Made by a program: the position numbers and the translations under genes. From assembly GCA_035772405.1 (NCBI GenBank), contig JAYKKM010000159.1:823501-887500 (forward strand): a DNA stretch of 64,000 bases, given 5' to 3'. Positions 24,601-33,501 of this stretch are shown in pieces (position 1 is the stretch's first letter; each line of letters opens with the position of its first letter). The notes under the pieces were generated by a model. That model did not search any database, was not told the DNA's origin, and saw only the letters and a program-made list of their open reading frames with translations. Origin of the DNA: Chrysogorgia sp. JL179-B06 (taxonomy: Eukaryota > Cnidaria > Anthozoa > Scleralcyonacea > Chrysogorgiidae).

Positions 24601-25611
24601 CCTTCAAGTTTCAGCCTTTGGTGTCTGTTTCATGAATCATCAACAGTGTGAAAAAAGTAATTTCTTTCTTAGTTATTGATGGTAGAAACAGCAGTAAACT
24701 TCCCCACTACTCTGTTGCTGCACCCAAAAATTAAAAAAGATTGGGCTTCATGTATTTAGTTTGATGTTCTATGAAACAATTAAATTCAGACAATACAAAG
24801 ATTTCAGCAATATTGTCCACTGGAACAGAACATATTTGTCCTGGCAACAGCCTGAACCGAGCTAGCCATATGGCTTACTGGGCTGGCTCGCTTCCATATA
24901 AACAGCCCCTTATCGTTGAGTAAAATGCACTGCTCTAAAGAAATTTGCAGCTTCGAGTTTGTAATTATTTTCAAGTTGCTATACAAGTTCAGATAGTTTA
25001 CAGTTCAAATGTTGTTTGCAACTGAGCTTTGGAACCTGAGAAAAGTATTTTAAAACTCTTGTATAGCAAACTTGAAAACACAGATTTATATTTTACTCTA
25101 ACTTTTTTAGATTGTTGAGGAGGTACGACGATGCTTGGGGAAAGAAGGTGGTACAGTGCCATCATCTTATCTAAATGAATGTGGTGAAAGCGTGGAGAGT
25201 GAAATAGAATCGATTGTGTACTATGGTATATGCAAGAGAGAGACCAAGCATCCCACAAGTCCAACCTTAAGTAAGTTAAAGTCTATGCTTCATTAATAGG
25301 GCTCTATATATGTACACGGTAAGAGTTAATTCCTGAGAACGCAGGCTTTACGCCATGTGCCCTCAGGATGTACAGTGTATCTGGTTTAAAGCCGACCGTT
25401 CGAGGGGTTGGCATCCCATGAATTGGGCAATTATCAATTCAAGGGCTAGATCTGTATAAATCACTCAGGGATTTATTTTTTATTTAGAAAATTAATTTTT
25501 CTTTGTTCTAATTAAGATGCCAAAGTAATTTATGTGCTGCAAAATCTGTCAGCAATATTTCCCAGCAAAAAGGCATCAAAGAAATCTGCCAATATTATTG
25601 AATTCTTACAG
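3651..25611 (+). CDS. Gene B: SAM-like-domain protein, seven exons, 3' incomplete
   Basis: Exons: 3651-3711, 16476-16603, 18410-18751, 21652-21847, 22812-23020, 25111-25270 and 25517-25611. All are flanked by AG and GT and phases match throughout (1,0,0,1,0,1,0). The protein begins MSSLLEQIREEVPEAATVFE. Exon 2 completes a SAM-like helical segment (DDEVKELCYETLKEILPGSG). Exon 3 carries RPNNAELSEMSKSL and YPCLTDQETGH. Exon 4 is a Lys/Arg-rich linker. Exon 5 has RHYNALLKECKKSKPND and RRQWLRSTSAQNRCKEVL. Exons 6-7 continue with VEEVRRCLGKEGG and NLSAIFPSKK. About 397 codons are seen and no stop follows in frame, so further exons are missing or lost. The pattern resembles uncharacterised multicopy animal proteins described as SAM-domain proteins (recalled, not searched). 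Function is unknown. Intron 1 is about 12.8 kb because it holds a Helentron. Confidence 0.75.
3712..4379. other. Gene B intron 1, 5' part
   Basis: AT-rich intron sequence after the exon 1 donor. I see no credible coding region, RNA gene or terminal repeats here. The small plus-strand ORF at 3812-4045 has no recognisable motif. Confidence 0.5.
4380..5300. repeat. 135-bp tandem satellite, about seven copies
   Basis: The core gcattccatcgattcaagc begins at 4426, 4561, 4682, 4817, 4952, 5087 and 5222. The period is 135 bp except for one 121-bp unit lacking 14 bp (ttttggtggat region). Copies are nearly identical, with single-base differences (ggcaat/ggaaat), so the array is young or homogenised. 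It lies in intron 1 of gene B. Confidence 0.92.
5301..6240. other. Non-coding stretch left of the Helentron
   Basis: AT-rich DNA with no supported gene. The minus-strand reading around 5990-5890 (MAHPWDGAPMLSAS...) is short and followed by gtaagt, so it could be a stray exon or an element remnant, but I cannot name it. The left end of the Helentron probably falls within this stretch or just right of it. Confidence 0.35.
6322..12837 (-). CDS. Helentron Rep/PIF1 helicase with C-terminal endonuclease
   Basis: 2171 codons, uninterrupted, from a true ATG. It acts in rolling-circle transposition. Domains in order (about): 1-220 unassigned; 225-345 seven 19-residue basic repeats (YTSMDPIKKKAHLETKVKK type); 385-500 cysteine-rich N-terminal Helitron region (CSVCNRLL, CKTCHSKVLKGKIPCQA; DUF6570-like); 640-1130 Helitron Rep with HUH motif SPHLHALIW (His918, His920) and a Tyr motif YVCSYFTK near 1110; 1460-1880 PIF1/RecD-like helicase with Walker A GGGGGAGKS (Lys1501), Walker B IIIDEIS, GDLCQLPP, and the late motifs WACTIHKVQG and YVALSRATS; 1950-2171 exonuclease-endonuclease-phosphatase domain with LTETQL, FGDFN and YSDHD. 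All expected active-site motifs are present, so the protein may be functional. The nearest upstream stop is a lone in-frame TGA at 12877-12879. Confidence 0.95.
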   Translation of the reverse strand: MCYYSICYSTIMACKYWKAGQTLNTIAEHATMTLYQEALNDGNEFTCDYLPQIVNISGADVEIVYGLRYQDKFPFTSASDKYFLRLKKSILENTSENTAFLLELSNYCFIACIFEHVNNTRQKTKYFLVACNERQTINLFEKFTDCDSVVDKIFSIVTQLKCEEVEYVIQFLSCTCQLTISERQNIIRKHKSTTQKRSLSDKQKEKYANIEPAKKKVMLKKTGLRYKSMDSMEKKAHNETKVKKYTSMDPIKKKAHLETKVKIYTSLDPIKKKAHLETKVKKYTSMDPIKKKADLEMNVKIYTLMDPIKKKARLETKVKKYTSMNLHKKQKLLKEKAKKYNSTELKEKKAYLQKNRERAKNKYETTQPIDKAKLLDKCKAAQKARTTKNNHALHDLDDYISKFHNKIREGPYYICSVCNRLLYRKSVLLLQKNKYNYSDDTLFTDIKSFDDKEYICKTCHSKVLKGKIPCQAICNNMYVDKIPAELASLEKLEQILIAQRIVFEKIIVMPKGQQRKVKGAICNVPVECDETCKVLPRPPERSGIIMLKLKRKLEFRGHVYFQAVRPQFILDALNWLKLNNPLYNNITIDINNISANLTSLEHDNANSSTNYDKNEIISTDTSKQHITSNDDTEEKDDPLNEYRQATSETCLQSVLPDYPITIQAGNNKNCSLGNEVYNIAPGENRHPVSIMRDTKCEELAFPVLFPKGQFGYTDDRKIKLSPVKYFNARLLHYSGRFATNPEYLFFAQFLTEQKKVSDSINIALKKIHGQPVTASEIKTDVNKLKGLICQDQAYLFLRQIPGTPPYWQKFMYEVVAMVKQLGIPTWFMTLSCADLRWPELFQIISRTQGKNMTDEQVDALSYNERCSMLNLNPVVVAKHFQHRVETFFTEVLLSKINPIGKIIYYALRIEFQMRGSPHLHALIWTSDCPKLTSDNKEAYVEFIDNHVQAYLPDEDTEPELHKLVKTYQKHNHSKTCRKYKNISCRFNFGQFFTKSTIVAEPLNDDLDEGIKSNILDRRTQILTSVKQKIDEVLNPSKPDYNATLNYVDILKSVGITEDEYYWALSISPDSDFELHLKRPVDSCFINNYFVAGIKGFAANVDLQPVFNHYKCITYVCSYFTKDETECSQAITNAAKEAKAANMNIRDGLKKIGAAFLSTREVSSQECVYRSMPELWLRKIFPKTVFVSTDFPEKRVRVTKTQVELDELDDDSTDIFKSNIIQRYSIRPTSIPVVDQLCLAEFAAYYYKDYKIDYSETKDSQPDVLTDDLIESQSIISDTSTHCLPKKIKLINTNEYMKCRKIKAILRYHTPNKGKEPESYFHHLLMLYYPWRDESNLMASDQTYTSKFYEPDVQLIVQQNRAIFEPDADALNEALEVLKSNQANICSYDSINDQENADLQGELQDDPNPHESFNEQLPSHLDPTQSNQNTNPGVITSYNRPTDISDDILRQTVRSLNIEQRHAYDTFLSWCRDAMKNMNSLKPVEIQPLYLFLTGGGGGAGKSHLIKTIYHTAVKTFRHPPINPELPTVLLMAPTGVAAINIDGTTINTGLAIPIQTGDNVPAMSDQKKTQLRLSLSDLKLIIIDEISMVGNTTLLHVHQRLKDIFGTTSSLLFAGITIIVVGDLCQLPPIRKRFVFDSYKNDMFNLCHPWRVFKMIELREIMRQKNDQTFIELLNRIRTATQTEDDIQIIQSRSITPSDPNYPSDALHIWAENAPVDKHNKEKLEELSGSLFILKAKDQYPTNVRKQDIDRVLARGRSETGGLDYEILIKEGARVMLTTNISIQDRLINGQMGTVFKIYVNQNTQKPTVLYIKFDDPNAGKDLINTHCNLFSRDNKVVPIEPVLAKIKIRPGKASSPEIQRVQFPVTLAWACTIHKVQGLTLEKVVISSDLIKQRAFNYGQIYVALSRATSLQGLYILGQIDSKHVKANPKVLEEYQRLRNECMVPHLTTVLQDNFNVLTISLLNIRSLKKHSIDIKFDSRIFNSDIIALTETQLLPQDFDNEILNNLSPFKLHRQDHDTDKYSSMALCTRNTVEIKHYEYFPSLNALKFDVVNSQSQEKRTFLLLYRKQASNILQYVDCLGYVINNYTIDIIFGDFNMNYLNDNQVQPLKSLMASLNYTQIVTKPTFISSGSLLDHVYVRSTVFQIIDNYVVNVYYSDHDAIKIVVQYCN
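11816..12190 (-). repeat. 57-bp coding tandem repeat inside the Helentron ORF
   Basis: DNA units of 57 bp encode about seven 19-residue Lys-rich repeats (Y-T-S-M-D-P-I-K-K-K-A-H-L-E-T-K-V-K-K with variants). The units diverge more at both ends of the array. The domain is strongly basic and probably binds nucleic acid or helps nuclear entry (inference). Confidence 0.85.
12877..12879 (-). other. Single in-frame TGA between the two Helentron ORFs
   Basis: The stop of the upstream ORF (tca TGA aca) and the ATG at 12837 are 42 nt apart in the same frame. The intervening codons read TSDNHISSGQCRA. Either the TGA is a recent nonsense mutation in a 2800-residue polyprotein, or it is read through or bypassed by reinitiation. 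The following ACA is not the classical leaky context. Confidence 0.85.
12877..14724 (-). CDS. Helentron upstream ORF: 2A-like motif and C76-like protease
   Basis: 615 codons from an ATG. Residues 1-22 are hydrophobic and signal-like (MWLASALIVSLYTLTMLTNT). A second hydrophobic span lies near 129-150 (VTFIIVICIIFACFCWIFAY). Residues about 225-345 are very basic. A 2A-like motif DIEKNPGP sits at 377-384. The part after it looks like a cysteine protease: QQC (Cys413), then a D-S-H motif (Asp540, His542) in FDSHARDSFGMP and GTCVLLE. A Cys plus D-x-H arrangement is that of the C76 deubiquitinase family; this assignment is inference from motifs. If 2A skipping works, the membrane/basic part is released from the protease part. 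The ORF ends in TGA, and the same frame continues 13 codons later into the Rep/helicase ORF, so one 2800-codon frame is broken by a single stop. Confidence 0.85.
   Translation of the reverse strand: MWLASALIVSLYTLTMLTNTHADRSRPTLKDAERFRNGLVCDLKEIILKKFYQTISIQSQSISIQSQSMLHKNSSMNISMNSAMKCILNGLNTKNVEDKRTGKYAGLTLTEESQEIIHAVLQRFKYSDQVTFIIVICIIFACFCWIFAYCNVAKDIQNKIGVIHLLIKEFIISTSVCIVLPNKSEHDVSVDNINLDSFVNVTVINKDTQSVSVSTTKDCRSRYAKFLHKRVLLTVTVKRNIRRDRAPSRIPAKKLSRLLKKNRKLRKLVRKHIRKNVPRSSRIHRLLCASSHERKRLLSDQVRYFPRVIKKTKRVQERRSRKQTAASKSCAFRFERSKNRCKFSTKSLEQSQNDSETATYKNLNHRMNCCEFNLSRDIEKNPGPTFVDPCKTIHAPYSQGNVNVFGPNAGQQCVPMSLCALIYNYSNQSITNSGDLIQIMNIGNELYSALSRLSRQSYLLLTELPTMVTVLNTNYHLEFSESYTGNLHAATVNENIPYVMPLDYGLQCLLQQSYNSIILTIGCNTVSIYSMPNGSFKIFDSHARDSFGMPHSHGTCVLLEVNSINNLVEYFKNSYKPNILFELRGVKITVAQFTEISNMHTCTSNTSESSSIDCS
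13573..13596 (-). other. 2A-like ribosome-skipping motif (DIEKNPGP)
   Basis: Codons 377-384 of the 615-codon ORF read D-I-E-K-N-P-G-P, matching the D-x-E-x-N-P-G-P consensus at which ribosomes skip the Gly-Pro bond. The upstream context is NCCEFNLSR, less hydrophobic than classical examples, so efficiency is uncertain. It lies between the basic region and the protease-like domain. Confidence 0.85.
15055..15511. repeat. 232-bp tandem repeat, two copies, upstream of Helentron ORFs
   Basis: Copy 1 15055-15286 and copy 2 15287-15511 both start atcttcacatcttaagtaga. They are nearly identical, copy 2 having small deletions (for example aaaatgataaaatgtc to aaatgtc). Tandem repeats near the end are common in Helentrons. 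Confidence 0.9.
15509..15810. repeat. 190-bp tandem repeat, two diverged copies
   Basis: Units start atcttggagagaatctttgc at 15509 and 15699 and share ggtctcg, gattcattg and aatcgcttt blocks. They diverge more than the adjacent 232-bp pair. Probably part of the Helentron 5' region. Confidence 0.8.
15811..16475. other. Gene B intron 1, 3' part
   Basis: Sequence between the Helentron repeats and the exon 2 acceptor (atttttcctatttag). Includes the probable right Helentron boundary. No gene seen. Confidence 0.4.
16674..17567. repeat. 453-bp direct tandem duplication in intron 2 of gene B
   Basis: Copy 1 16674-17126 and copy 2 from 17127 are almost identical and begin aaacatataagcattttctc. The duplicated unit itself contains related inverted stretches (aaacaacaatttgtgaaacatg / caaattgttgtttcc...catgttt). 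This makes it foldback-like. Confidence 0.9.
17851..18020. mobile_element. MITE with inverted ends
   Basis: Ends are ataacttcttattaacc and ggttaataagaggttta. The interior holds complementary segments around gaccaagcccgtagggcgag. Non-coding, foldback-type MITE; superfamily not assignable. Confidence 0.6.
18829..21590. mobile_element. Possible TE with GGCCAGGC terminal repeats
   Basis: An inverted pair GGCCAGGCTAAATTT (from about 18830) and AAATTTTGCCTGGCC (to about 21586) brackets 2.76 kb of intron 3. Inside are diverged short tandem copies near 19675-19950 (gttatgaagat...) and the nested Tc1/mariner derivative at 20666-21492. No ORF of a transposase is seen, so any element is non-autonomous. 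Confidence 0.35.
20666..21492 (-). mobile_element. Tc1/mariner-type derivative with long TIRs, copy 1
   Basis: 827 bp bounded by TA duplications. Ends CCGGGTGTCCCAAAA / TTTTGGGACACCCGG, with inverted repeats of about 200 bp. The centre retains the 3' end of a transposase gene on the minus strand (LEELRNSIVTACRNLEQRM...SRARQCIRARGHAIPNE stop), typical of Tc1/mariner C-termini. Internally deleted, non-autonomous. Confidence 0.9.
22255..22745. repeat. tRNA-like SINE foldback pair (old)
   Basis: A minus-oriented tRNA-like segment near 22285-22345 and a plus-oriented one near 22640-22712 (agctcaatggttagagcatc...ggtttgattc) face outward around a shared core (gagagcgaaggttacaatga and its complement). 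A-box and B-box-like sequences are degraded. Located in intron 4 of gene B. Confidence 0.65.
23188..23368. repeat. Long imperfect hairpin with hammerhead-like motifs
   Basis: Arms start gatcacttgtttaaaaacat and end with its complement, about 75 bp each. Both arms contain CTGATGA, a six-pair stem (TGCTTC/GAAGCA) and ATGAAAC or a decayed form. The cleavage triplet is not canonical, so these are probably decayed hammerhead-like ends of a PLE-type element. Confidence 0.55.
23380..24800. repeat. Dispersed repeat block, copy 1
   Basis: 23380-23575 (cgagggtgctaatatcgacc ... ccctggtaactagatata) matches 49690-50030. 23795-24100 and 24495-24795 match 51000-51040 and 52120-52870 (gatggtagaaacagcagta and others). 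A further insertion-like stretch at about 24115-24475 is absent from the second copy. Non-coding; no terminal repeats resolved. Confidence 0.65.
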
Positions 25612-25629
25612 GTTAGTTTATTATTAAGT

Positions 25630-26415
25630 TTACCATCCTCTACAGTCCACTCCATTACGTTGACCCTCGTGTTGACCAACAAATGAAGAGCCCTTTCGCT
25701 TTGCGGCACGACGGCCGTGATTACCCGAAGACTCGTTGTCATTGACTGCTTTGCTCGATTCGGATGATTTCTTTTCAACAGTTGGATTTACGTCTTTCAT
25801 GAGCAGCCTCAACGTAGTCAATAGGCTATCTCTTTCTTCTTTAACTCGATGAAGTTCGGACAACAGTTGAACTTCATCAAACGAAGGCGATTTTAATGAT
25901 GATGTAAATTTTCGTTCAAGATTTTCAAGCCTCTCCATCAGAGAATTTGTAAGCGTAGAATATTTTTGACAATCAGAACAATAATGTTTACAGTTTGAAA
26001 TCTCGGGAAGAGAATCACTGACATTTATCGCTTCAGGGAGCAGACAACTAATTTGACTTGGTAAAGAAGCGGTGACATCTTCGGTCATCTCAACCAAATC
26101 CGCTTCGTCTTCACTGTTTGTCTTCTCACAGTCAGACCATTCGTTGGGCACTGAGACACAAGATAACATGATTCGTTTAACTTCGTCTTTTGTAGCTCCC
26201 TGAACATTGATCGTTTTAGTACCAGGGTAAAACGATAAGGTTGCGGAATCACACTTCAGAATATGAAAACCACCATTGTTCTGAGTCGTTGACCAAACAC
26301 CTTCCAGCTTTAGAATAGACGCAGCGAAGGATTTTAATTGATCAAAATCACCTAGCCATTTAATTTGTACTCCCTTACGAGCTGTTACGGTAGATAGAGG
26401 GAATTTTGTTTGCGA
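25630..26415 (-). pseudogene. LINE ORF1-like fragment
   Basis: An open minus-strand frame runs from about 26415 to 25630. The upstream part ([20 protein letters not shown]...ILKLEGVW...[14 protein letters not shown]) resembles ORF1 products of cnidarian-type non-LTR elements (recalled pattern). It is followed by an acidic stretch, a CSDCQKY motif and a coiled-coil-like region with many Glu/Lys (residues [12 protein letters not shown]). 179 codons follow the first internal ATG at 26169. The right side is cut by a (GATA)n array. Not part of gene B. Confidence 0.5.
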
Positions 26416-26439
26416 AATATCGTTAGATTTACTCTGTAC

Positions 26440-26665
<226 letters not shown>

Positions 26666-26679
26666 CTTTATTTAAAAAA

Positions 26680-27540
26680 CGGTAATTCTTTCAATTTTAC
26701 AATTGCTTTTCAAGGAAGCCGTTTAACTTAAACTAACTAATAAAACTAATATTTACATATCAAAGTCATAAGATTTTACAAAGTTTTTAAAAATATGTAC
26801 AGAGGATGCAGACTTCATCGATGATGGTAAATTATTCCATAGTACTGAACCACTGTATGCCAAACTACGTTTTGAGTACTCGGTTTTGAGGTAATGGAAT
26901 CTTTAAATTTACATCTGAATTTCTCAAATTGTAACCATGAGTCTCATTGACAAAGGAAAACAATTCTTGTAAGTGGTCAGGTGCATTACCATTAACAATT
27001 TTGTACATCATACTGGCTTTTGTTTGATTTCTTTGAGATTCTAGATTATGCCAGTTTAATGAATTCAGAATGGTTGTTGATCTAATTTCATGACCTGATT
27101 TAGTAATAATACGAGCAGCTCTATTTTGTAGTTTTTGGAGCTTGCTCTTTAACATGCAGTGCCACAGTTTCCCCATATAAGAGAACAGTAATCAAAATGG
27201 GGGGATACGAGTGCATTGTATACTTCAATCAAGTTGGATAATGGAAGTAGATCTCGTAATTGACGAAGCATCCTAAAACCCTTTAGAACTTTTGGAATAA
27301 TTATTTCATTCACATGAGTGTCCCAAAGTAGTTTGTCATCTACAATAACACCTAGCAGCTTAGATTTAGTGACTCTTTTAATAGCTTCATTGTTAAGATT
27401 AATTTTAGGATCAGTAATAAACTGATTAAGTCGATAATTAGAAGCTATTGCAATACACTCTGTTTTTGTTGAGTTAGCAGATAGTTTATTTGCACAGAGC
27501 CATGTATGCAGGTTTTCAAGATCACTATTTAAAATGTCTT
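26680..27540 (-). pseudogene. 5'-truncated non-LTR retrotransposon RT fragment
   Basis: Minus strand. The C-terminal RT/thumb region reads LHTWLCANKLSANSTKTE, KLLGVIVDDKLLWDTHV, HFDYCSLIWGN, then after a frameshift near 27165 LQKLQNRAARIITKSG and HGYNLRNSDVNL. The catalytic YADD region is missing, so this is a dead 5'-truncated copy. The 3' UTR ends in an AATAAA-like ttaaataaagttg next to the (GA/GATA)n array. (GATA)n arrays lie on both sides. Confidence 0.85.
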
Positions 27541-27994
<454 letters not shown>

Positions 27995-27998
<4 letters not shown>

Positions 27999-28413
27999 CT
28001 GTCAAGAACCTTGACAAATATTCAAAAAATAGCTCAACATGTAGAACAAAAGGATCATTGTCCAGATTTCAATAACATTGCCATCATGAATAAGTCGGAC
28101 AATTACCATCAACGCTTGTTTCTTGAAGCGTGGTATTCTGTTAAGGATGCTAATGCTCATAATGACCATATAGAAATTCCCGATGTTTATAAGTCCCTTT
28201 TTTAACACTGTATTCTATTAGCATAACTTGGATCTATTTAAGTCTGTTTTGACTTTCAATATATTTTTAACCGACGAAGACCGTAGTTGTTCGGTCGAAA
28301 CGTCTTAATAAAGTTTTATAAAAACGTTGTATGTACGTTTTTTTAACTAGTCAGTGACAAACTATTCCCAACTATTTTAAATTATGACAAATCCTGGCTG
28401 CAATTTTAGCATT

Positions 28414-28420
<7 letters not shown>
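27995..28420 (+). mobile_element. PLE family B fragment: GIY-YIG C-terminus and 3' tail
   Basis: 28019-28205 encodes a PLE endonuclease C-terminus (IAQHVEQKDHCPDF, QRLFLEAWYSVKDA, VYKSLF stop). The tail to 28420 has a hammerhead-like motif and AATAAAG. It abuts (TA)n on both sides. Confidence 0.8.
28265..28305 (+). ncRNA. Hammerhead-like motif, variant core (CCGACGA)
   Basis: CCGACGA, stem GACCG/CGGTC with an eight-base loop, then GAAACGTC and a short flanking TTAA/TTAA pairing. The layout matches a PLE hammerhead, but the conserved core U (CUGANGA) is C, so activity is doubtful. Confidence 0.4.
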
Positions 28421-28448
<28 letters not shown>

Positions 28449-28451
<3 letters not shown>

Positions 28452-28855
28452 GGGAAAATTAATTACATCCTATCATGGAAAATCCTTGCAAGGGCCACAT
28501 CATATACTAATGTTAGTAAACGGTGCAATTTATGCATAACAGAAAAATACTTTATTATAAAACAACCACACCTATGCACATTAAATAGTAGGAACGAACT
28601 ATCGAGTACATGCCGTCACGCAAACAGATATTTGTTAAAGAGTATGAAGTTATATGACGTCACATAGATCAGTGTATTTAACTAGGTTAGTTAGTCAGCA
28701 CATTTTTACACCTGATGAGAGAGTGCTCTTGGGAACACTCTTGAAACAGATTTGTAGTGTTTTATGTGTAAATAGTTATTTTTATCCAGTTTTAACTTCA
28801 TGTATACAGCTCCTTCTTGTTGAGCACTTTACGACGAAGGAATCAATTCTTATTC

Positions 28856-28859
<4 letters not shown>
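28449..28859 (+). mobile_element. PLE family C fragment with hammerhead
   Basis: 28449-28664 encodes the GIY-YIG C-terminal part (KINYILSWKILARATSYTNV, CNLCITEKYF, STCRHANRYL, LYDVT stop), same family as at 43-47.7 kb. The 3' part holds a complete hammerhead. (TA)n arrays flank both ends (28421-28449, 28860-28921). Confidence 0.85.
28699..28768 (+). ncRNA. Type I hammerhead ribozyme (PLE-C, copy 1)
   Basis: Stem I CACAT/ATGTG plus ACAC/GTGT around a T-rich internal loop. Core CTGATGA; stem II GAGAGTG/CACTCTT (seven pairs, one G-T). GAA, then stem III ACA/TGT with loop GATT, and cleavage triplet GTA. All conserved core bases are present. Confidence 0.8.

Positions 28860-28921
<62 letters not shown>
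28860..28921. repeat. (TA)n array
   Basis: About 31 TA units between the PLE-C fragment and a short unknown segment (28922-29008). Confidence 0.97.
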
Positions 28922-28923
<2 letters not shown>

Positions 28924-29008
28924 TAAAACGAATGTGATCTTGTTCACGGAACGTTGAAAGTGCTCAATACCATAAAGGTAGAGCGAATATATAGTATATC
29001 TATATATA

Positions 29009-29082
29009 GGTAATATTTGGCATTTCACTCGATCAAACTACATGTTGAAAGTTTGATCGAGTGAAATGCCAAATATTACCTA
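29009..29082. repeat. Perfect-type hairpin of SINE-2 3' sequence
   Basis: Arms aggtaatatttggcatttca... and its complement, about 35 bp each, meet at acatgttgaa. The same sequence forms the 3' end of the SINE-2 copies at 33.3 and 35.3 kb, so this is a foldback made from that family. Confidence 0.75.
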
Positions 29083-29109
29083 TAATATACCCAGAATCTT
29101 ATCCCGGCA

Positions 29110-29670
<561 letters not shown>

Positions 29671-29674
<4 letters not shown>

Positions 29675-30161
29675 AAGCGTCTCATTTTTAAACTTGGCAC
29701 CACACAACCTCTTGGTCTTAACGAACGTTTTTATTTTATTTAACTTCCTAAAAGTTTTTTATTATTTTAGTTTGCTTGGAACTTTTTATTATTAGCTTAT
29801 GCACTTTCATTGCTTTTCAAGTCTTTGCTTCTATTATTATCGCCTAATCCCCTTGAATATTGGACCTGTCATTTTTCCCACCCCCTCAGTCTGCTTATTG
29901 ATCGACTTTAAAAATAGCAAATGATTTAACTTTTCCCATCTCATTAATTATTAGTTAGTTTATTTCCCGTGCATTTGATTGGCTACTTTCTACCTGTGAC
30001 ACCCTTTTGGCATTATATAAGCCCTATTTATTTTATTTTATCTCGTCTTACTCTGATGAAGGGCTCCGCTCGAAACGTCAGTATCTCGTCACTAAATTCT
30101 TGGCAGTTTACCACCTTTTCACTTTGCTATATATTCAAAACACTGTCTACGCAGCACTCTA

Positions 30162-30165
<4 letters not shown>
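29671..30165 (+). mobile_element. PLE family A 3' fragment with endonuclease end
   Basis: 29674-29742 encodes the last residues of the GIY-YIG ORF ([18 protein letters not shown]). The 3' tail follows, with a hammerhead-like motif at 30049-30083 and the end gcagcactctacttt abutting (TA)n. Confidence 0.8.
30049..30083 (+). ncRNA. Minimal hammerhead-like motif (PLE-A)
   Basis: TACT, CTGATGA, A, stem GGGC/GCTC with loop TCC, then GAAACGTC and AGTA pairing with TACT. Core bases are complete, but stem III is only ACGT (two pairs, no loop). A monomer may be inactive and a dimer more likely to cut. Related motifs: 29430-29464 and 61743-61777 (+), 33582-33616 (-), about 60970-61012 and 61928-61961 (-), and decayed ones near 34862-34897 (-) and 34932-34966 (+). 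Confidence 0.55.
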
Positions 30166-31332
<1,167 letters not shown>

Positions 31333-31372
31333 TATATTAGAACTGGTGAAGTGACGGTTTGTGAAATTATAT

Positions 31373-32289
<917 letters not shown>

Positions 32290-32327
32290 TATATATATAT
32301 ATATATATATATATGGTAAGACCACTT

Positions 32328-32377
<50 letters not shown>

Positions 32378-32384
32378 ATATATA

Positions 32385-33260
32385 TATCTGTACTGTAGAT
32401 ATGCATCAAGCCTATATACCTCAGAAAAAGTTTCTGAGTCCCTGACGGGAATCGAACCCGATCTGATTGCCGGTGAGACGTTCTAACCATTGAGCCACAC
32501 GAACTCAGATGGAGAGCGAAGGTTAATTAATGGTCCGATGTGATATGTGTGATATGCCTACTCTTTCGAGTCTCAATGTATCGTGTTCAGTTAATATTAA
32601 CTGCAAGTTATATGTGAATATATTAGAACTGGTGAAGTGACGGCTTGTGAAATTATATGTAATATATATATATCTGTACTGTAGATATGCATCAAGCCTA
32701 TATACCTCAGAAAAAGTTTCTGAGTCCCTGACGGGAATCGAACCCGTAACCTTCTGATTGCCGGTGAGACGCTCTAACCATTGAACCACACGAACTCAGA
32801 TGGAGAGCGAAGGTTAATTAATGGTCCGATCAGAAGGTTACGGGTTCGATTCCCGTCAGGGACTCAGAAAAATGTTCTGAGGTATATAGGCTTGATGCAT
32901 ATCTACAGTACAGATATATATATTACATATAATATCACAAGCCGTCACTTCACCAGTTCTAATATATTCACATATAACTTGCAGTTAATATTAACTGAAC
33001 ACGATACGTTGAGACTCGAAAGAGTAGGCATATCACACATATCACATCGGACCATTAATTAACCTTCGCTCTCCATCTGAGTTCGTGTGGCTCAATGGTT
33101 AGAGCGTCTCACCGGCAATCAGAAGGTTACGGGTTCGATTCCCGTCAGGGACTCATAAAATTTTTCTGAGGTATATATAGGCTTGATGCATATCTACAGT
33201 ACAGATATATATATTACATATAATTTCACAAGCCGTCACTTCACCAGTTCTAATATATTC

Positions 33261-33266
<6 letters not shown>
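32385..33266. repeat. Cluster of tRNA-derived SINE-1 copies, inverted
   Basis: tRNA-like heads lie at 32436-32506 (-, 5 bp deleted), 32722-32797 (-), 32830-32864 (+, truncated) and 33079-33154 (+). The body includes gtcacttcaccagttctaat and ttcagttaatattaactgca, and the tail atgcatcaagcctatatacc. Orientation switches at about 32829, giving a foldback. Confidence 0.85.
33079..33154 (+). other. tRNA-like head of SINE-1 (pol III promoter)
   Basis: A-box TGGCTCAATGG and B-box GGTTCGATTCC. D-arm GCTC/GAGC and T-arm ACGGG/CCCGT pair well. The acceptor stem has one mismatch and the anticodon loop lacks U33 (loop ccggcaa), so this is a tRNA-derived SINE head rather than a working tRNA gene. Confidence 0.8.
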
Positions 33267-33290
<24 letters not shown>

Positions 33291-33291
<1 letters not shown>

Positions 33292-33469
33292 AGGGTCGGA
33301 GCACTGCACTAGCATCGCAGGGTCGCGGGTTCGGTTCCCGGCCGGAGGGCCTTAAAAGTTGCATTTTTCGCAACTGGTCCCGGTTTGGTCTTAAAATGTA
33401 TGTATTCCAACACTCGAAATTTTCCTTCACCATAAATCCTTGCAACATGTAGTTTGATCGAGTGAAATG

Positions 33470-33476
<7 letters not shown>
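33291..33476 (+). repeat. SINE-2 copy (tRNA-like, 5' truncated)
   Basis: B-box-like GGTTCGGTTCC within a tRNA-like T-arm. The body has aaagttgcatttttcgcaac and tgtattccaacactcgaaat, and the end is catgtagtttgatcgagtga. Another copy lies on the minus strand at 35229-35396. Both abut (TA)n. Confidence 0.75.
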
Positions 33477-33500
<24 letters not shown>

Positions 33501-33501
33501 A

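Noticed and set aside
25630..26169. 3' exon of gene B on the opposite strand or an independent host gene
   Set aside because: The frame extends upstream into an ORF1-like retrotransposon region and abuts a microsatellite, so an element fragment is more likely.
33079..33154. Functional tRNA gene
   Set aside because: Cloverleaf is imperfect (acceptor mismatch, no U33), and the same head occurs in several truncated and inverted copies with a common body, so it is a SINE.
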